This document shows positions 1 through 11,590 of a DNA stretch of 64,000 bases, in pieces; position 1 is the first letter of the stretch; the number at the start of each line of letters is the position of its first letter. The position numbers and the translations under genes were made by a program. The stretch spans positions 2,878,501 to 2,942,500 of the forward strand of contig CM032131.1 in the NCBI GenBank assembly GCA_018894105.1. The letters are read 5' to 3'. The notes under the pieces were generated by a model, which did no database searches, was not told the DNA's origin, and worked only from the letters and a program-made list of their open reading frames with translations. Source of the DNA: Jacaranda mimosifolia. Lineage: Eukaryota; Streptophyta; Magnoliopsida; Lamiales; Bignoniaceae.

Positions 1-142
1 CCCATTTACAATGATAAATTTAATATCATTGTTATGGAAATATTATATGTTTATCTTACGCACACATTCCAATTCAATTAGATAAGATATCAATAATGAT
101 TGTAATCATAAGAAAAATTCAATTGCTGGGCACCTTGTAAAT

Positions 143-345
143 TACTCAATTCTAAGAAATTAATGGAAAACCAAATGTCTGACAAAATAATGAGAGTTTT
201 CTAGTATGTGTGTGGTTATAGAAGAAATAATGGTAGTTTTTAGTACATTAGTGGTTTTAGGAAAAATAATAAGAATACTTTAAAATATTAGTGCTTGTAG
301 GAGAAATAATGATAACTATTAAATCAATGAGTGGTTGTTTGAAAA
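143..345. repeat. degenerate ~40-bp tandem repeat
   Basis: About four diverged copies of a ~40-bp unit, each containing a 'GAAATAAT'-like core and ending near 'ATTAG TGGTT', lie in AT-rich DNA. Short inverted similarity flanks them (a GATTGTAATCAT-like block near 105 and its complement near 355), so this may be the remnant of a small inverted-repeat element. No coding potential was seen in 1-600. Confidence 0.4.
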
Positions 346-600
346 TCATATTACGATTACAATTTGATTTAATTGAATATATGCAATAACTGAAAAGGGT
401 AAATTTTGGTACATTTAAAAATTAGTATCATAACTATTTTTAGTATACATGAATTTTCAATTTTATCATCATATCTCTGGATTTATTATATAGAAAATTA
501 AAGCGTGAAATTAATACTCAATATTAATGCCTAAATTAATATTTAATAAATTAGTTAATAAATAAATAAAATATTTTTTATCAAAAAAAAAAAAACAAAG

Positions 601-960
601 AACTCTTCTCCTCCTCTTCCCTAACAACCCCCATCCCTGGTGCCCAACGCCCCCCACCCTACCCCCCGAAACCCCTAGCCAAGTAAGCCCCCAGTAGCCC
701 TAGCTCCCCGCCACCCACCTTCCTGCCAACCCCACTAGTAACCCGCCACCCCACATCCCTTCCAGCCCCCCATCCTCGCCCCATAGCCTGGCTGACCATG
801 GCTAGTAGCTGCCGGCCGATAGCTACCTGGCCGCCATTGGCCAGGCTAATAATTTGGCCATGGCTAGCCACCAGCCAATGGCAAATCTAACCGCCTAGCC
901 AGGCGGCCGGTGGCCATGGCGGCCGCCCGCCTAAATTCAGGTGGGGGTGAGGGTTGGCTA
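601..960. other. GC-rich, C-run block in AT-rich flanks
   Basis: This stretch is strikingly C-rich on the plus strand (runs of CCACCC, CCCCCC) and contains several 'GCCATGG' motifs between 798 and 920. It is followed by TA/TG-rich microsatellite-like sequence to about 1070. The open frames in it look like a by-product of base composition and match nothing I recognise. Similar C-rich stretches with GCCATGG lie inside the MULEs at about 1760-1810 and 29330-29420, so it is probably the core of another such element. Confidence 0.4.
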
Positions 961-1226
961 TACATATATATATGTTTGTGTATATATATATGTGTCTATT
1001 TATATATAAATAATGTACATATGTATATGTGTATATATATATATTATCTACATATATGTAATATATACTATTTTAAAATATTTCTTATGGAGAACTTTTG
1101 TCGTATTAGAAATTCAGTTTTTTTTATTCTTTTTAATTTTTTAGTGAGGGTTAAATAAACATTTCATAGTTTGTGGTTTCTTTTATAAATTAATCAAATT
1201 TTAAGGGTCTACGGATAATTTAGTCA

Positions 1227-1383
1227 TTCTTATTTTCAATGGTTTCTGTCAATATTGACAGTGGAGGACCGAAAATGCTTCAAAAATTATTAAATTTGGA
1301 CTAAAAATGGTCAAGTGCTAGTTTTTGGGACCAATAGTGTAAATGCAGTTATGTTAATGGGACTAAAAATACAATTTTCCCCA
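1227..1383. mobile_element. orphan MULE-type terminus (right end)
   Basis: Read on the minus strand from 1383 the sequence begins GGGGAAAATTG and continues with the 'TTTTTAGTCCC' phrasing seen in the termini of the neighbouring element at 1411. No partner with a matching 9-bp duplication was found upstream. A weak candidate left end near 398 fails the duplication test. It is treated as a truncated or decayed end. Confidence 0.4.
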
Positions 1384-1410
1384 TAGTTGTAACATATAAA
1401 CTTCTATTTA

Positions 1411-2976
1411 GGGAAAATTGCATTTTCGGTCCCATTGAATAGGGGGTTTGCACTTTTGGTACCTAGGTTGACATTTATCGAACCAAAATTCTAAATTTTT
1501 TAGCATATTTGGGATAGCATCTCAACCTTTGTTAGTGTTTGGGCAAAACCGTTAAATGAAAAAAATTAATTATCCAACAGCCCCAAAAATTTGATTTATT
1601 TATAAAAATCCCACAAACTTGAAATGCCCAGTCAACCTTCATTAAAAAATTTTAAAAAAATAAAAATAAATTTAAAAATATATAACACAAAATCCTCATA
1701 AAAATTAAAATTTTTATATATCAATATAAATATATATAATAAATATCATATATATATATATAACCCACCCCCCTCCCCCAACCCCACACCGCCTACCATG
1801 GCCTGCGGAAGGAGAAATACACACACACACACACACATATTTTTACTTATTTATTTGTTGTTAATTAATAAATTTTAATCAAATTAGCCTAAATTGATTT
1901 TTTTACTTATGTTATTTATTTAGTATCATTACATTAATAATTAAAAATATCTATTTACTTAAAATTATTAAAATTATATTGATAGGATAAAATTTTAGAT
2001 TTTATTTTTATTTAAATTATTTGCTTTGATTAATACATAAATTTAATTTTTTATTTTACTTTTAGATTATTTATTTTAATTAATAGATAGATTTAATTAT
2101 ATTTAACTATATTATTTAATAGTATAGAATATGTAATTCTCAACTATGAAATTATGTTATCTAGGATAAAAGATATTTTATTTTTAAATTTATTTTTTAG
2201 TTTTTTAATTAATAAATAAATTCAACTCAATCTAATTAAATTATTTTAGATTATATTTATAATTTTAATATTATTGAGTATTTAATTTTAAATTATAAAA
2301 TTATATTAATTAAGAGATGGAATTAATTTCTTACTTTTCTTTTTAATTTTTTTACTTATTTATTTAATTAATAAATAAATTTAACTAAATCAGATTAAAT
2401 TACTTTAGATATGCTAATGATTTTAAATTTTTATTTTCTAATTCAACTTGAATTTAAAGATTACATAAGATTTAAGATGTTTTACTAATAATAAAATATA
2501 TTTAAATTTATTTTGAGTAATTTAAACAATGTAAAATTACACCCCCATGGTATAAAAGATATTATAAATAGGTTTAAGGGTATTTTTATCTAAAAAATAA
2601 TTAAAACAGTTTTCGAAGGTCATTTTTGAATTTTTACATAAATTTTCAAATGACATTTGTAAATTTGTTAACTAATGCTCATAATTCTTCACACATGTTA
2701 GATGGAGAGAAATATTGGCGGGGAACATTTTAATTTATTTAGATTTATTTATGAGTAAACCAAATTTTAGGGACTTTAATGAAATTTATGCAAATAAAAA
2801 GGTCTTGCACGTGAATTTCATGTGCCACTTTTTGTCCAAAAGCTAACGGAAAGTTAGATAGTATCCCAAATATGCTAAGAAAAATAAAGTTTTTGTCCTA
2901 AATGTCGACCTAGATTACTTAGATACTAAAAGTGGAAACCCCCCTATCCAGTGGGACCAAAAGTGCAATTTTCCCC
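1411..2976. mobile_element. non-autonomous Mutator-like element (MULE)
   Basis: A 1,566-bp element with terminal inverted repeats of about 150 bp. The left end begins GGGAAAATTGCA; the right end, read on the minus strand, begins GGGGAAAATTGCACTT. Both then share 'TTGGTCCCA', a G-run, and further in 'TTAGCATATTTGGGATA'. The element is flanked by perfect 9-bp direct repeats TTCTATTTA at 1402-1410 and 2977-2985, the duplication length typical of Mutator-like transposons. The interior is AT-rich except for a C-rich patch with GCCATGG near 1760-1810. No transposase reading frame is present, so it would depend on an autonomous relative. Confidence 0.88.
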
Positions 2977-2985
2977 TTCTATTTA

Positions 2986-4189
2986 ATTGGACGGTTACAC
3001 TTATAGAAAGAACTAAGCAAAGTCAATAATCATTTAAATTTTTTAATATAAATATTTAATGAATGATTATTTTGAATTTAATAAATTATAATTTTTGGAT
3101 AAATATATTTCTTGAATTTTTACATTTATGCAAATTACAATACAATACAAAAAGTTTTATTTTCTAAAATCAAATTAATTAAATAGAAAAATGAAAGTTT
3201 TTTAAAATTCATAAATAATTTTTCTAAAATTTTTTATTTTGAGAAAAATATTATAATAAATTATAATAGGGAAACAATCAAATTCTTAACCCCTAAAATT
3301 TATGTGTCCTAATTCATCTTATAATATAATATAAAGAAAATAAACTTTGGATAAACTATTTATAAATAGGAGAAGTTAAAATTTGGAGGGAATAAAAATT
3401 GGGGGAATTCATTTTTGGAGGGAATTATATTACTTCATTATGTAGAACTAGTATCAAATAAAATTGTTACCATTTCAATGGAGCCCTTACTTTTCTTTTT
3501 TTTTTTTTTTTGCTAACATAGTGTTTGGTTATGTTTTATATGTTTTGTATTATGTGTTTGGGAGAAGACATGTGATAGTTGTGTTGGAGAATGTGATAAA
3601 TATTTGTTTATATTTTGGAGAATAGCTAACAATTTATTTTAAAGGGTTTTGATATGTTTGCAGTTAAAAATTTCTAGATAATTAGATATTTACAAAAAAA
3701 AAAATTAAATTAAATAAAAATGTGAAAAAAATAAATAATATGAAATATAAGTATAAAAATAAAAAATAAATATATAAAAAAGGAAAACATATAAAAACAA
3801 AAATATATATGCACATATACATATATATACACAAATATATACATATATAAATTGAACCCAACACCCCGCCAATGTGGCAATTGAGCTTTCTGCTGGGCTA
3901 GGTGTGGGTGGTTTGAGAGGGAGGGGGAATTTGGGTTTTCTTAATATTTGTACTTTATTTAATTGTAAAATTTGTTAAACCGGTTAATGGTTTGACATGT
4001 AGATCTAAGTGGATCCAAATAAAGAATAATTTTATCTTTTATTTTTTAAATATTTAATTTTATTTTTAATTTTTTTAACTATAGTGAATGGTGACATGGG
4101 CATATAGGGAGGTGCCAATTTTTGGAGGAAAGTTTTAGTTGTGATGTGATATTAATAACTAAAATATTTTTTACACTTTAAATTAAATT
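2986..4189. other. AT-rich intergenic DNA
   Basis: No gene is supported here. The sequence is AT-rich with poly-A/T tracts. Phrases such as 'TTTGGAGGGAA' near 3380-3420 recur near 4250 and may belong to the subterminal region of the CACTA-like element that ends at 4724. Confidence 0.5.
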
Positions 4190-4724
4190 AATTCATGGAG
4201 CGAAAAAAATTTTGAAGGAAGAAACTTTGGAGCAAATTTGGACGGAATATACTTTTGGAGGGAAACAAATTTTAAGTGGGACTTTGTTTAATTATGATTC
4301 AAAATTAGTAACAAAAGTATTTGTTACCAATTTCATATAACAAAATTTTGAAGGGAAAATAGTTTTAGAGTGTAAAATATTAACTATAGTAACAAATATA
4401 TTTGTTACTATAAAATTTAATTGTAACAAAATTGTCAACATGACAAAAAGTAGAAACTTTTGTTACAAATATGTCTTCCTAAAAGGTGGGGAAAATTATT
4501 TGTAACAATACTTCAGTTTTCGTAATGAATTTTTCTTTAGTTACAATAGAATAAAAATTTTGGGTAACAAATATTCATTAAAGGTAACAAATATTTTTCT
4601 TGGTTATCCAAGATGAGTGCTTTAGTAATAAAATTCTAGTCTCATTACGAAAATCATGATTTTGTAATGAATTTTTCCTTTGTTACCAAATTTTTTATTA
4701 CAAGAAGTGCAATTTGTTGTAGTG
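4190..4724. mobile_element. CACTA-like transposon terminus
   Basis: The right edge reads, on the minus strand from 4724, CACTACAACAAATTGCACTT, which fits the CACTA superfamily terminal motif (CACTACAA). Inside it are many copies of a GTAACAAA / TTTGTTAC motif in both orientations between 4300 and 4700, like the subterminal repeats of En/Spm elements. The matching left end was not found, so the element is probably truncated or its left part is too diverged to recognise by eye. Confidence 0.45.
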
Positions 4725-4984
4725 ACTGGCCTATCTAAAAGTTAAGTAGAAAAGTACGAGGAAAAGACTTTATTCTTTTTTAAGAAAATAAGGAAAAATA
4801 AATAAATATATATATATGTTGAAAATTTTGGTTGTAGCTTTCAATTCTATTGAATTAGCAATCGGGATTAACTAAAATGCACAATAGCATACGTCAATTA
4901 CCAAAGTTAATTGATTTAACCAATGTACCATTTATAAAAAAAATAATGTAAAAGTTAATTTAGTTTGCAACAAATTAGAAATAG

Positions 4985-7900
4985 CTTACCCATTAGGTTG
5001 TCGCGGCACACATTCAACCCATTTGTAAATGAAAGAAGTAGCCTAATTTGCCGCATTAATCTCTTTATCACTCCATTTTGATATTATTATCTCAAGCCTC
5101 GATGCCTACAATTATGATAGCAATATATTATTAAACTAAATGACTTTAGAAAATGCTTAACCATAACATTGCTTGCTATTTAGTGGATGATATACGGTAA
5201 AATCATCTCATTGACTTATTGTTCCTTTTACTTCTGTGAACCAACATCATAGAGGGAATCAAGAATTAAAATTTTGCAATGCTCCAAATTGATCCTTGCT
5301 AGAAACCAATGCTTCAATATTTTGCCAAACATGGACATTTGTTGACTTGCATTTAATTGCATTTCCTAAGACCAATGATTTGGACTAAATATCACCTTGC
5401 TAATTTCATTGGCAGAATAGCGACCTTCTTGAATAAGCAAGTAATATCCATAAATATATATCCGTACTTCGTAAATGTATTTAAAATCTAAGTATAAATA
5501 TCAAACAATCTAATATAAATAGAAAGATATTGTTTATATATTCAAAACATGCATACCCCAAATTGTGCTGGGAATGTCTAGTGGCTGCTCTTTTGCAATA
5601 GACTTTGGACTAAACCAACAAATATAAGCAACACAATCTATTACCTGCATAATTTTTTTTGCGGGATTAAATTATTAAAACAACATAATAATGCCATATA
5701 CATGATGAATTTATCAATGTAAAATTCGAATACTACACAACTTGAAATTAACTCTTTCGGCTTCAAGCATGAAGTCTGACCCCTTATGAGTTACCAATCA
5801 ACAAACCACACAACTAACTAACAGAAGCACATGCAACACGAAATCTAATATATAATATCATTAAATTTTGGCAAACAACATAACTAATTACAAAACTAAA
5901 TACATCATATTAATCCAAAGTTGAGTCAAATAAGTAATCCAATGTTTTATCGACAGGACTGAGACCACAATGAGTTTGTTCTACATACATTGTCTTTTCA
6001 ATAGACAGAGAATCCATGTGATCCTTAGCAAAAAAATTTGACTTCACTACAAGGGAGTTGGTAACGTTTCATGAACATAACACCAATGGAGCTTGGACAT
6101 GCAGAATTTTTGACTGGGGTGTCTCATACAGAGCGCTATTAAAAGCTACCTCTGTATTTTAGCCTTCAGGTGCAAGATGAGCTTTACATAGTAGGACTAT
6201 ATGACTTTTGAAAATTTCTAGTAATATTAATTGCAATTATTCTCTCACAGTGCACTTTATAAGTAAAGGAAATTCTGCAATAAATGTCTCATTTAAGAAA
6301 CTAAAAAGCTTTATATATCTCGATAGAAAAGACACTAATCAATTTTTTGTGTACATCTACTATATGATTCAACTCTATCTCAATGAAGGTCAATCGTTTA
6401 TTAAGCATGGAGAACTATTGTACCTTGTAGGTTGAACATCCAACCCCAAATCATTAACATTGGCAGCTTCTTTAGCTTTTTTGCTATCACTTTGTGGTTG
6501 GGATAGTGCATTGCTAATCTTATAAACAAGATGGTGTATGTTCGCGAAGCCTTGCAAATTAGATGGATTCATTTCTATAGGATTCTTGATGATATTACTA
6601 TCCCATATCTTTGGATTCCAAATACCTCCCTTTGCCATAAACCCCTTTATGAGTTCTTGTGTCTGGCATTGACTTAATTGTTCGATATAAGATATATCTA
6701 TCCCATGTAGTGTCTCGTTCAAACAATATGCTAGCCAACAAGATCTAAAAAATAAATATGATATTAGTAAAAAAAAAGTTCATAAAAGCAAGCCCTAACT
6801 AAATTGGTATTTTAATTGACTTTTGCATAACTCACCTCAAGTAAGAAAATGCAGCCAGTCATGTATGCTTGCCTTTTAAATTGCCTTCTGTATATCCCAT
6901 CAATTAATGACTTGATTAAGCATTCTGCCCAATTGTATTCACCTAGATTGTCGATGTTAACAATCAAGTCCAACTATTTCAAGTTTAACTTATTCCCAAA
7001 ACCAAGGAAGAACATGGTTGAAAATAATAACATCATGTAGTACAATGTAAACACAGTGCCATCTGTGTAACACATTTTCATGTAGCTAGTTAAGTCCTTA
7101 AAATAAATGTCCATACTTGTAAAAATTATAATTTTGTTCCTCAAACATACTTATTTATTCACTTCTTGTCACCATATAATTTTAAGTTATACTTTTGGTC
7201 CTTAATCTGTCATTTTTTTTAATAATTTTCATCCTTGCCATTATTTGTGGCGTTAAAGCAAACGAAAAGTGGTCATGTGATGTGCACATGACCACTCTTG
7301 CATGAAAAATTTTAGACCAACTATTGACTTTATTTATTTCTCATTTTCAAACAAAATTGACTAAACCTACTTTGAACTTTGATTCATAATTTCTCCTTAA
7401 AATTTCATACACAGACACACAGAAAGACATACTTGGCCTCTTCCAAATATTGTGAAAGGGTCCACGATTCCTCCTCAATCGAGTTTTCACTGCCTTGAGT
7501 TGGTGCCACCAATTTGGACTAATTTGCTACCAGAGACGGTCAAAGACTTCACTAGAAACCCCATCGTCGACCAAACTGTCGGCAGAGACAGTCCGAGACT
7601 CCACCAGAAACCCCATTGGCCAACATGGCTCCCCATCCACTATCCCCTCTAAGCTTAATGTCAATTTACTTCTTGATGATTTTGTTTAATCTACCAAATA
7701 CATTGATATGTTCACAATCCCAACAACTATAGAACAAATGGGTGCTCTGCTTGGTCATGCAACTACAATTGCGTGGCTAAAGCCCCCATATTTTATCAAT
7801 ATGTGATGATAATGATGTAACCAAATATTTTCTGAATGATAGCTTTGCTTTGTCCATGTAAACTCAGTTGCAAATAAAATGGTTGTTGAGACCACGCCAG

Positions 7901-10420
7901 TGGATTTCATTAATCTAAATTTGGTTACAAATATCTCACAAAGTTCAAACAAAAGCTAAGCATACCACCAAATTGTTGTAGATATTCGCAACCCTCTTAT
8001 TGGTCAAAAGGGTATCATAGAGGCAAGTCTTCACCTATGTAGTCTCTCCTTTATCCATCTATACCCATCTACAGGTATGTTGAGTCCTGATACAAAAGCA
8101 TTTTTTAACAATAAAAATTGGCTAAACCCTAAGTTCTCCCCTAAGTTCCAAGACCTAAATCCTCAAAATTTTCAATCCTAACTTCCTATTTTTCCATAAA
8201 ATCTCCCACAGATTCCAAAATAAGTTCAATTTAATTATCATACCCAAGTGAGTGCAAGTGAAATTGGAAGAGCAACATATTTACTGAAGTGTACCATCTA
8301 TAAAGGATTGCCCCAGCAATTCAAATCAGCTGGTTATATTTTTCCAATTTGTGTAGCTTCACCACTCTAATGTGCTTTGCAGCCAATTTTTATGCTACAA
8401 TATGCATCTATATAATGCTAGTGGCTCCTAACAACATGGAGCAATCTTACTAAATAGTTTTCAAGTATTCTTGCTTATTTAAAATAATTATAATTGAATA
8501 GTAGCTATATTGACTTGTGATATAAATATATATATATATTGCCTTAGTGCAAAGGGAAATGAAGCATTAAATTAGATGCAGGGACAGTGGGTTGGTTGAA
8601 AATGCCCAATGAAATAAGCAGAGATAAACATAATGACCCTAAGCACATAGGCCATTTAATTTACCCATCAGAGAAATTAAGAGCCTTATCTTCCTCTTCA
8701 TCGATTTATGAGAGCATGCCATTAGAGTTCTTATCTTTGTCACTCTCTTTTTAAATTGTTCGTGGATTATTTTTCTACAATAACCTACTGGTTAGTTCTG
8801 TTATTTCAAGTTTTTCAATCTCCAGTAGCCGTTGGAAGGGTATGGATTTGTTGACAGTTGAACTATTTTAATTTTTGCAATTCATGGAAGTTGTAAACAA
8901 AGTATGGAAACATAGCAAAGATGTAACCAAGTTAAGTAAACAGAAGGGCCCATAAATATGTTGTTTTCCATGCAAAAGTGGTCATGTGCAAGTTACATGA
9001 CCACTTTCCATTAGCTTTAACACCATAAGTAATGACAAGGATGAATATTGTTAAAAAAATGATAGATTGAGGATTAAAAGTGTAACTCGAAATTATTTGG
9101 GGACACAAAGCAAATAAGTGGCTATGCTGGAGAACCAAAATTATAATTCTCCCTCCATACTTAATTATCCCTTGTCCTCCAATCATGTGCATGACTCTCC
9201 CTAATGAGGGAACTCCTAAACATTTTCCAACCATAGTTGGTGTAATATTAACTCCATAACCTTGTATCTCCATAACACAGACAATTGGATCAAGACACCC
9301 AGCTAATTGATTAATAAGAGCTTTGTCCACATTTTTTGTCCTCAACTTCATATTGATTCAAATCCCATTTTCTTTACAATAGCTTTCTGATAAGTTGTCA
9401 AACTAGCATTAATTTCAAGCAACTTTGGAAGTGAAGTTATGTGATCTAATGTCTTAACCTGCAAAACAAAAATACAAATAAATGAGAAAAAAAATAATGT
9501 AGATCCATTGCATAGGTGAAGCTATTCTGCATGTTGCTTCATAAATGGCATATACTAACATGTAAACGATAGAATATTTCTCATAGGTAGTTGATTGATA
9601 AATATTAGATGTATAAAGCATAATATTTTATCAAAATGAATGTTTCTCCTATATGCAGATTTAATACAACTAAAATACATGAAAAAATAAAAATTAATTT
9701 GGATCAAATTTCACTTAACTATACAAAAAAATTAATAAATATAATATACAACTTATTAAATATTTATTATAATAATATAGAAAAAATGTAATATCTTGCC
9801 TTCTAATCTTTTTCTAAGATATGTAAAACACGAATAAAAATATCTGGTATTAGTTTATGTTATTCCTCATAATTAATGGACACATATACAACATCTGAAA
9901 ACGATCAAGGTTGCTATGATTAATTAGAAGATTCAAAGTGTGATAAGATGATGTTATATAAATGATAAAAATGCATCAACATTATCTAACTTTTGAACTA
10001 GTGAAATCTTCATAGTCATCACCACATGGTTCCTTATCGTCTGCATGAGTGCATTCTGCGTCATACTTAATCTAAAAAAAAATTAAAATTCATAGTAGCT
10101 TTATTGAGTGTGCGTAACCTAATTATAGTTCGGTGTACATATGAGATGAGGAATATACTTCATGTTTTATTGAAGTTTCATTATGCATCATTTCATCTAT
10201 TGCATGCGTTGTTGAGTACAAATTCTTGCTTTGCTTCAAAGTCGCACACCAATTCATAACCTGGAGTCAATTTTAGGGCCTCCAATTGTTGCACCCGAGC
10301 TTAGTGATACCATGATGAAAATAGAGCCCCTAGTCACTAACTGTGGTAGTGGTGGAGCATTCCATCTTGATGAATTGTGGGACTTGCTTGCACTCTCCAT
10401 ACAGGGATGAATTTTTCTCT
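4985..10420 (-). pseudogene. decayed Ulp1-like (C48) protease gene, split by a MULE
   Basis: Coding-like exon fragments with splice signals run along the minus strand. Upstream pieces lie at about 10400-10160 and 10060-9980. The piece at 9460-9155 contains LINQLAGCLDPIVCVMEIQG and ITPTMVGKCLGVP, a layout I associate with regions N-terminal to Ulp1-type proteases in plant transposon-linked genes. At 6960-6838 is NIDNLGEYNWAECLIKSLID, ending at a GAG/GTGAG donor; 6740-6425 follows an acceptor. Near 5320-5235 is HWFLARINLEHCKILILDSL, matching the catalytic His and Asp segments of C48 SUMO proteases. Near 5010 is VECVPRQPNG, which normally precedes the catalytic DCG, but no DCG follows. In-frame stops, a one-base shift near 9355 and the MULE at 7119-9153 show it is dead. 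The C48 assignment is moderately secure; exon limits are approximate. Confidence 0.6.
7119..9153. mobile_element. non-autonomous MULE inserted in the Ulp1-like gene
   Basis: A 2,035-bp element with terminal inverted repeats of roughly 200 bp. Left end GTAAAAATTATAATTTTG; right end, read on the minus strand, GGGAGAATTATAATTTTGG. The arms share the phrases 'TTTGGTCCTTAATC', 'CATCCTTG' and 'AAGTGGTCATGT'. Perfect 9-bp direct repeats TCCATACTT lie at 7110-7118 and 9154-9162. The insertion interrupts coding sequence of the surrounding protease remnant: the duplicated site reads as Lys-Tyr-Gly on the minus strand. A small GC-richer patch around 7440-7640 is the only compositionally distinct interior part. 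No transposase is seen. Confidence 0.88.
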
Positions 10421-11218
10421 TCTATCCAGATTTGTCCATAATGCTGTTGTAAAGGACTAGATAGTTAAAATAAATAACATGATGAGAGTAATATAATTGA
10501 ATAATAAAATTAAATGGGATAAATCCTTAAAATATGTTTATGAAACTCCATAAATGAACATGTATCATGACTCTTTTCTCAAAAAAATAAAGAGAAGCCT
10601 GACATGTGTTTGCAAATAAGTTATAAGCGTTGAGGACTAATCTCTTTAGATTGTTCCACGTCACCAAAATGATTATGAACATTTACCTATTTCTACTGTG
10701 TAATGTAATATACCCTCAATTTCTAACATAAGACCTTTTTAAATGGGATAAATACTCTATGAATGCAAGATTTTTTTTATATATATTTAATGATGATCAC
10801 ATGTCTACTATATGAATTGAGAACACAAAATTGTTATACTTAAGACATGAGAAAGTGATTAGAAACAAAGAAAAATATATACACACATACACAGAACACA
10901 AATCTCATCTATCCTGTTTTACATGGCATTCAATTTAAAACGCATAAGTTATTGATTTGCGCACAAAGTAGTATTTTTTTAAAGTAAGAAAGACACAAAC
11001 AAAACACAAGAAACACACACAAAATTTAGAATAAGTACCTGAATCCACAGATAATAAACAAATTCTCTCGCAAAATTACTTATTCTGGAGTTTGAGTACT
11101 TGGGTTTTGCAATACTTTGAGCCTTTACAAGTTTTTATACATGAAAAATTCCATTTAGGCAGAAGTCTCACAACACTCTCTTTCGTTGTTAGGTAAATTG
11201 TTTGAAGTGAGGCACTTT
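10421..11218. other. intergenic region without recognisable gene
   Basis: AT-rich sequence between the Ulp1-like remnant and the Copia element. I see no supported open frame, RNA gene or element boundary. The last bases before the LTR, CACTTT, include the apparent target-site copy CTTT at 11215-11218. Confidence 0.5.
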
Positions 11219-11416
11219 TGTTGTAATTGGCACCCATTTTATTGATATTTAGGGCTAGTTACATATTAAAGAGATATTTTATTTCTTTGAATTAGTGCCA
11301 ATTACTGGCTTAAATCCATAGATGTTTGAAGTGTAAAGAGGGGTTTAACAAGCATAAATTCTATAAGTGGGATTTGCCTCACATTGCTATTGAAGATAAA
11401 GTTGTGGGGAGTTAGT

Positions 11417-11467
11417 GTCCCACATTGAAAATAGAAAAAAAATTGTGGGAACCTTGGTACTATAAAA
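11417..11467 (+). promoter_or_regulatory. USE-like motif + TATA, module 1 (5' LTR)
   Basis: GTCCCACATTG at 11417-11427 differs by one base from the plant snRNA upstream sequence element (RTCCCACATCG). Exactly 33 bp later comes TATAAAA at 11461. Pol II-type plant snRNA promoters have about 33-34 bp between USE and TATA; that is established knowledge. Function in this LTR is inferred. Confidence 0.6.
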
Positions 11468-11473
11468 TGAATT

Positions 11474-11526
11474 GTCCCACATCGGAAATTAAAGAAAGAT
11501 TTGGAAAACTTTACTAATATATATAA
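11474..11526 (+). promoter_or_regulatory. perfect USE motif + TATA, module 2 (5' LTR)
   Basis: GTCCCACATCG at 11474-11484 is a perfect match to the plant snRNA USE consensus. After 33 bp comes TATATATAA at 11518-11526. Together with modules 1 and 3 this is the third-party-testable core of the promoter finding. Transcription would be expected to start around 11550. Confidence 0.65.
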
Positions 11527-11540
11527 CGCTTACCTTAGTT

Positions 11541-11590
11541 GTCCTACATGGAAATAACTTCAAAAGTGCTCCCCTCATAGCGCTTATAAA
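11541..11590 (+). promoter_or_regulatory. USE-like motif + TATA, module 3 (5' LTR)
   Basis: GTCCTACATGG at 11541-11551 matches the USE at 9 of 11 positions, and TATAAA starts 33 bp after its end, at 11585. The 3' LTR copy (GTCCCATATGG, 17020-17030) keeps the same 33-bp spacing to its TATA. Confidence 0.5.

Noticed and set aside
659..871. 70-residue Gly-rich open frame on the minus strand
   Set aside because: It is produced by the C-rich tract, has no recognisable domain, and similar composition recurs inside non-coding MULE interiors.
398..1383. Possible complete MULE ending at 1383 with a left end near 398
   Set aside because: The candidate left end matches poorly and the flanking 9-mers do not agree, so only the right terminus is reported.
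6045..6070. CACTACAAGGGAG as a CACTA left end
   Set aside because: It lies downstream of the only recognisable right end (4724) and has no subterminal repeats or partner, so it is most likely chance.
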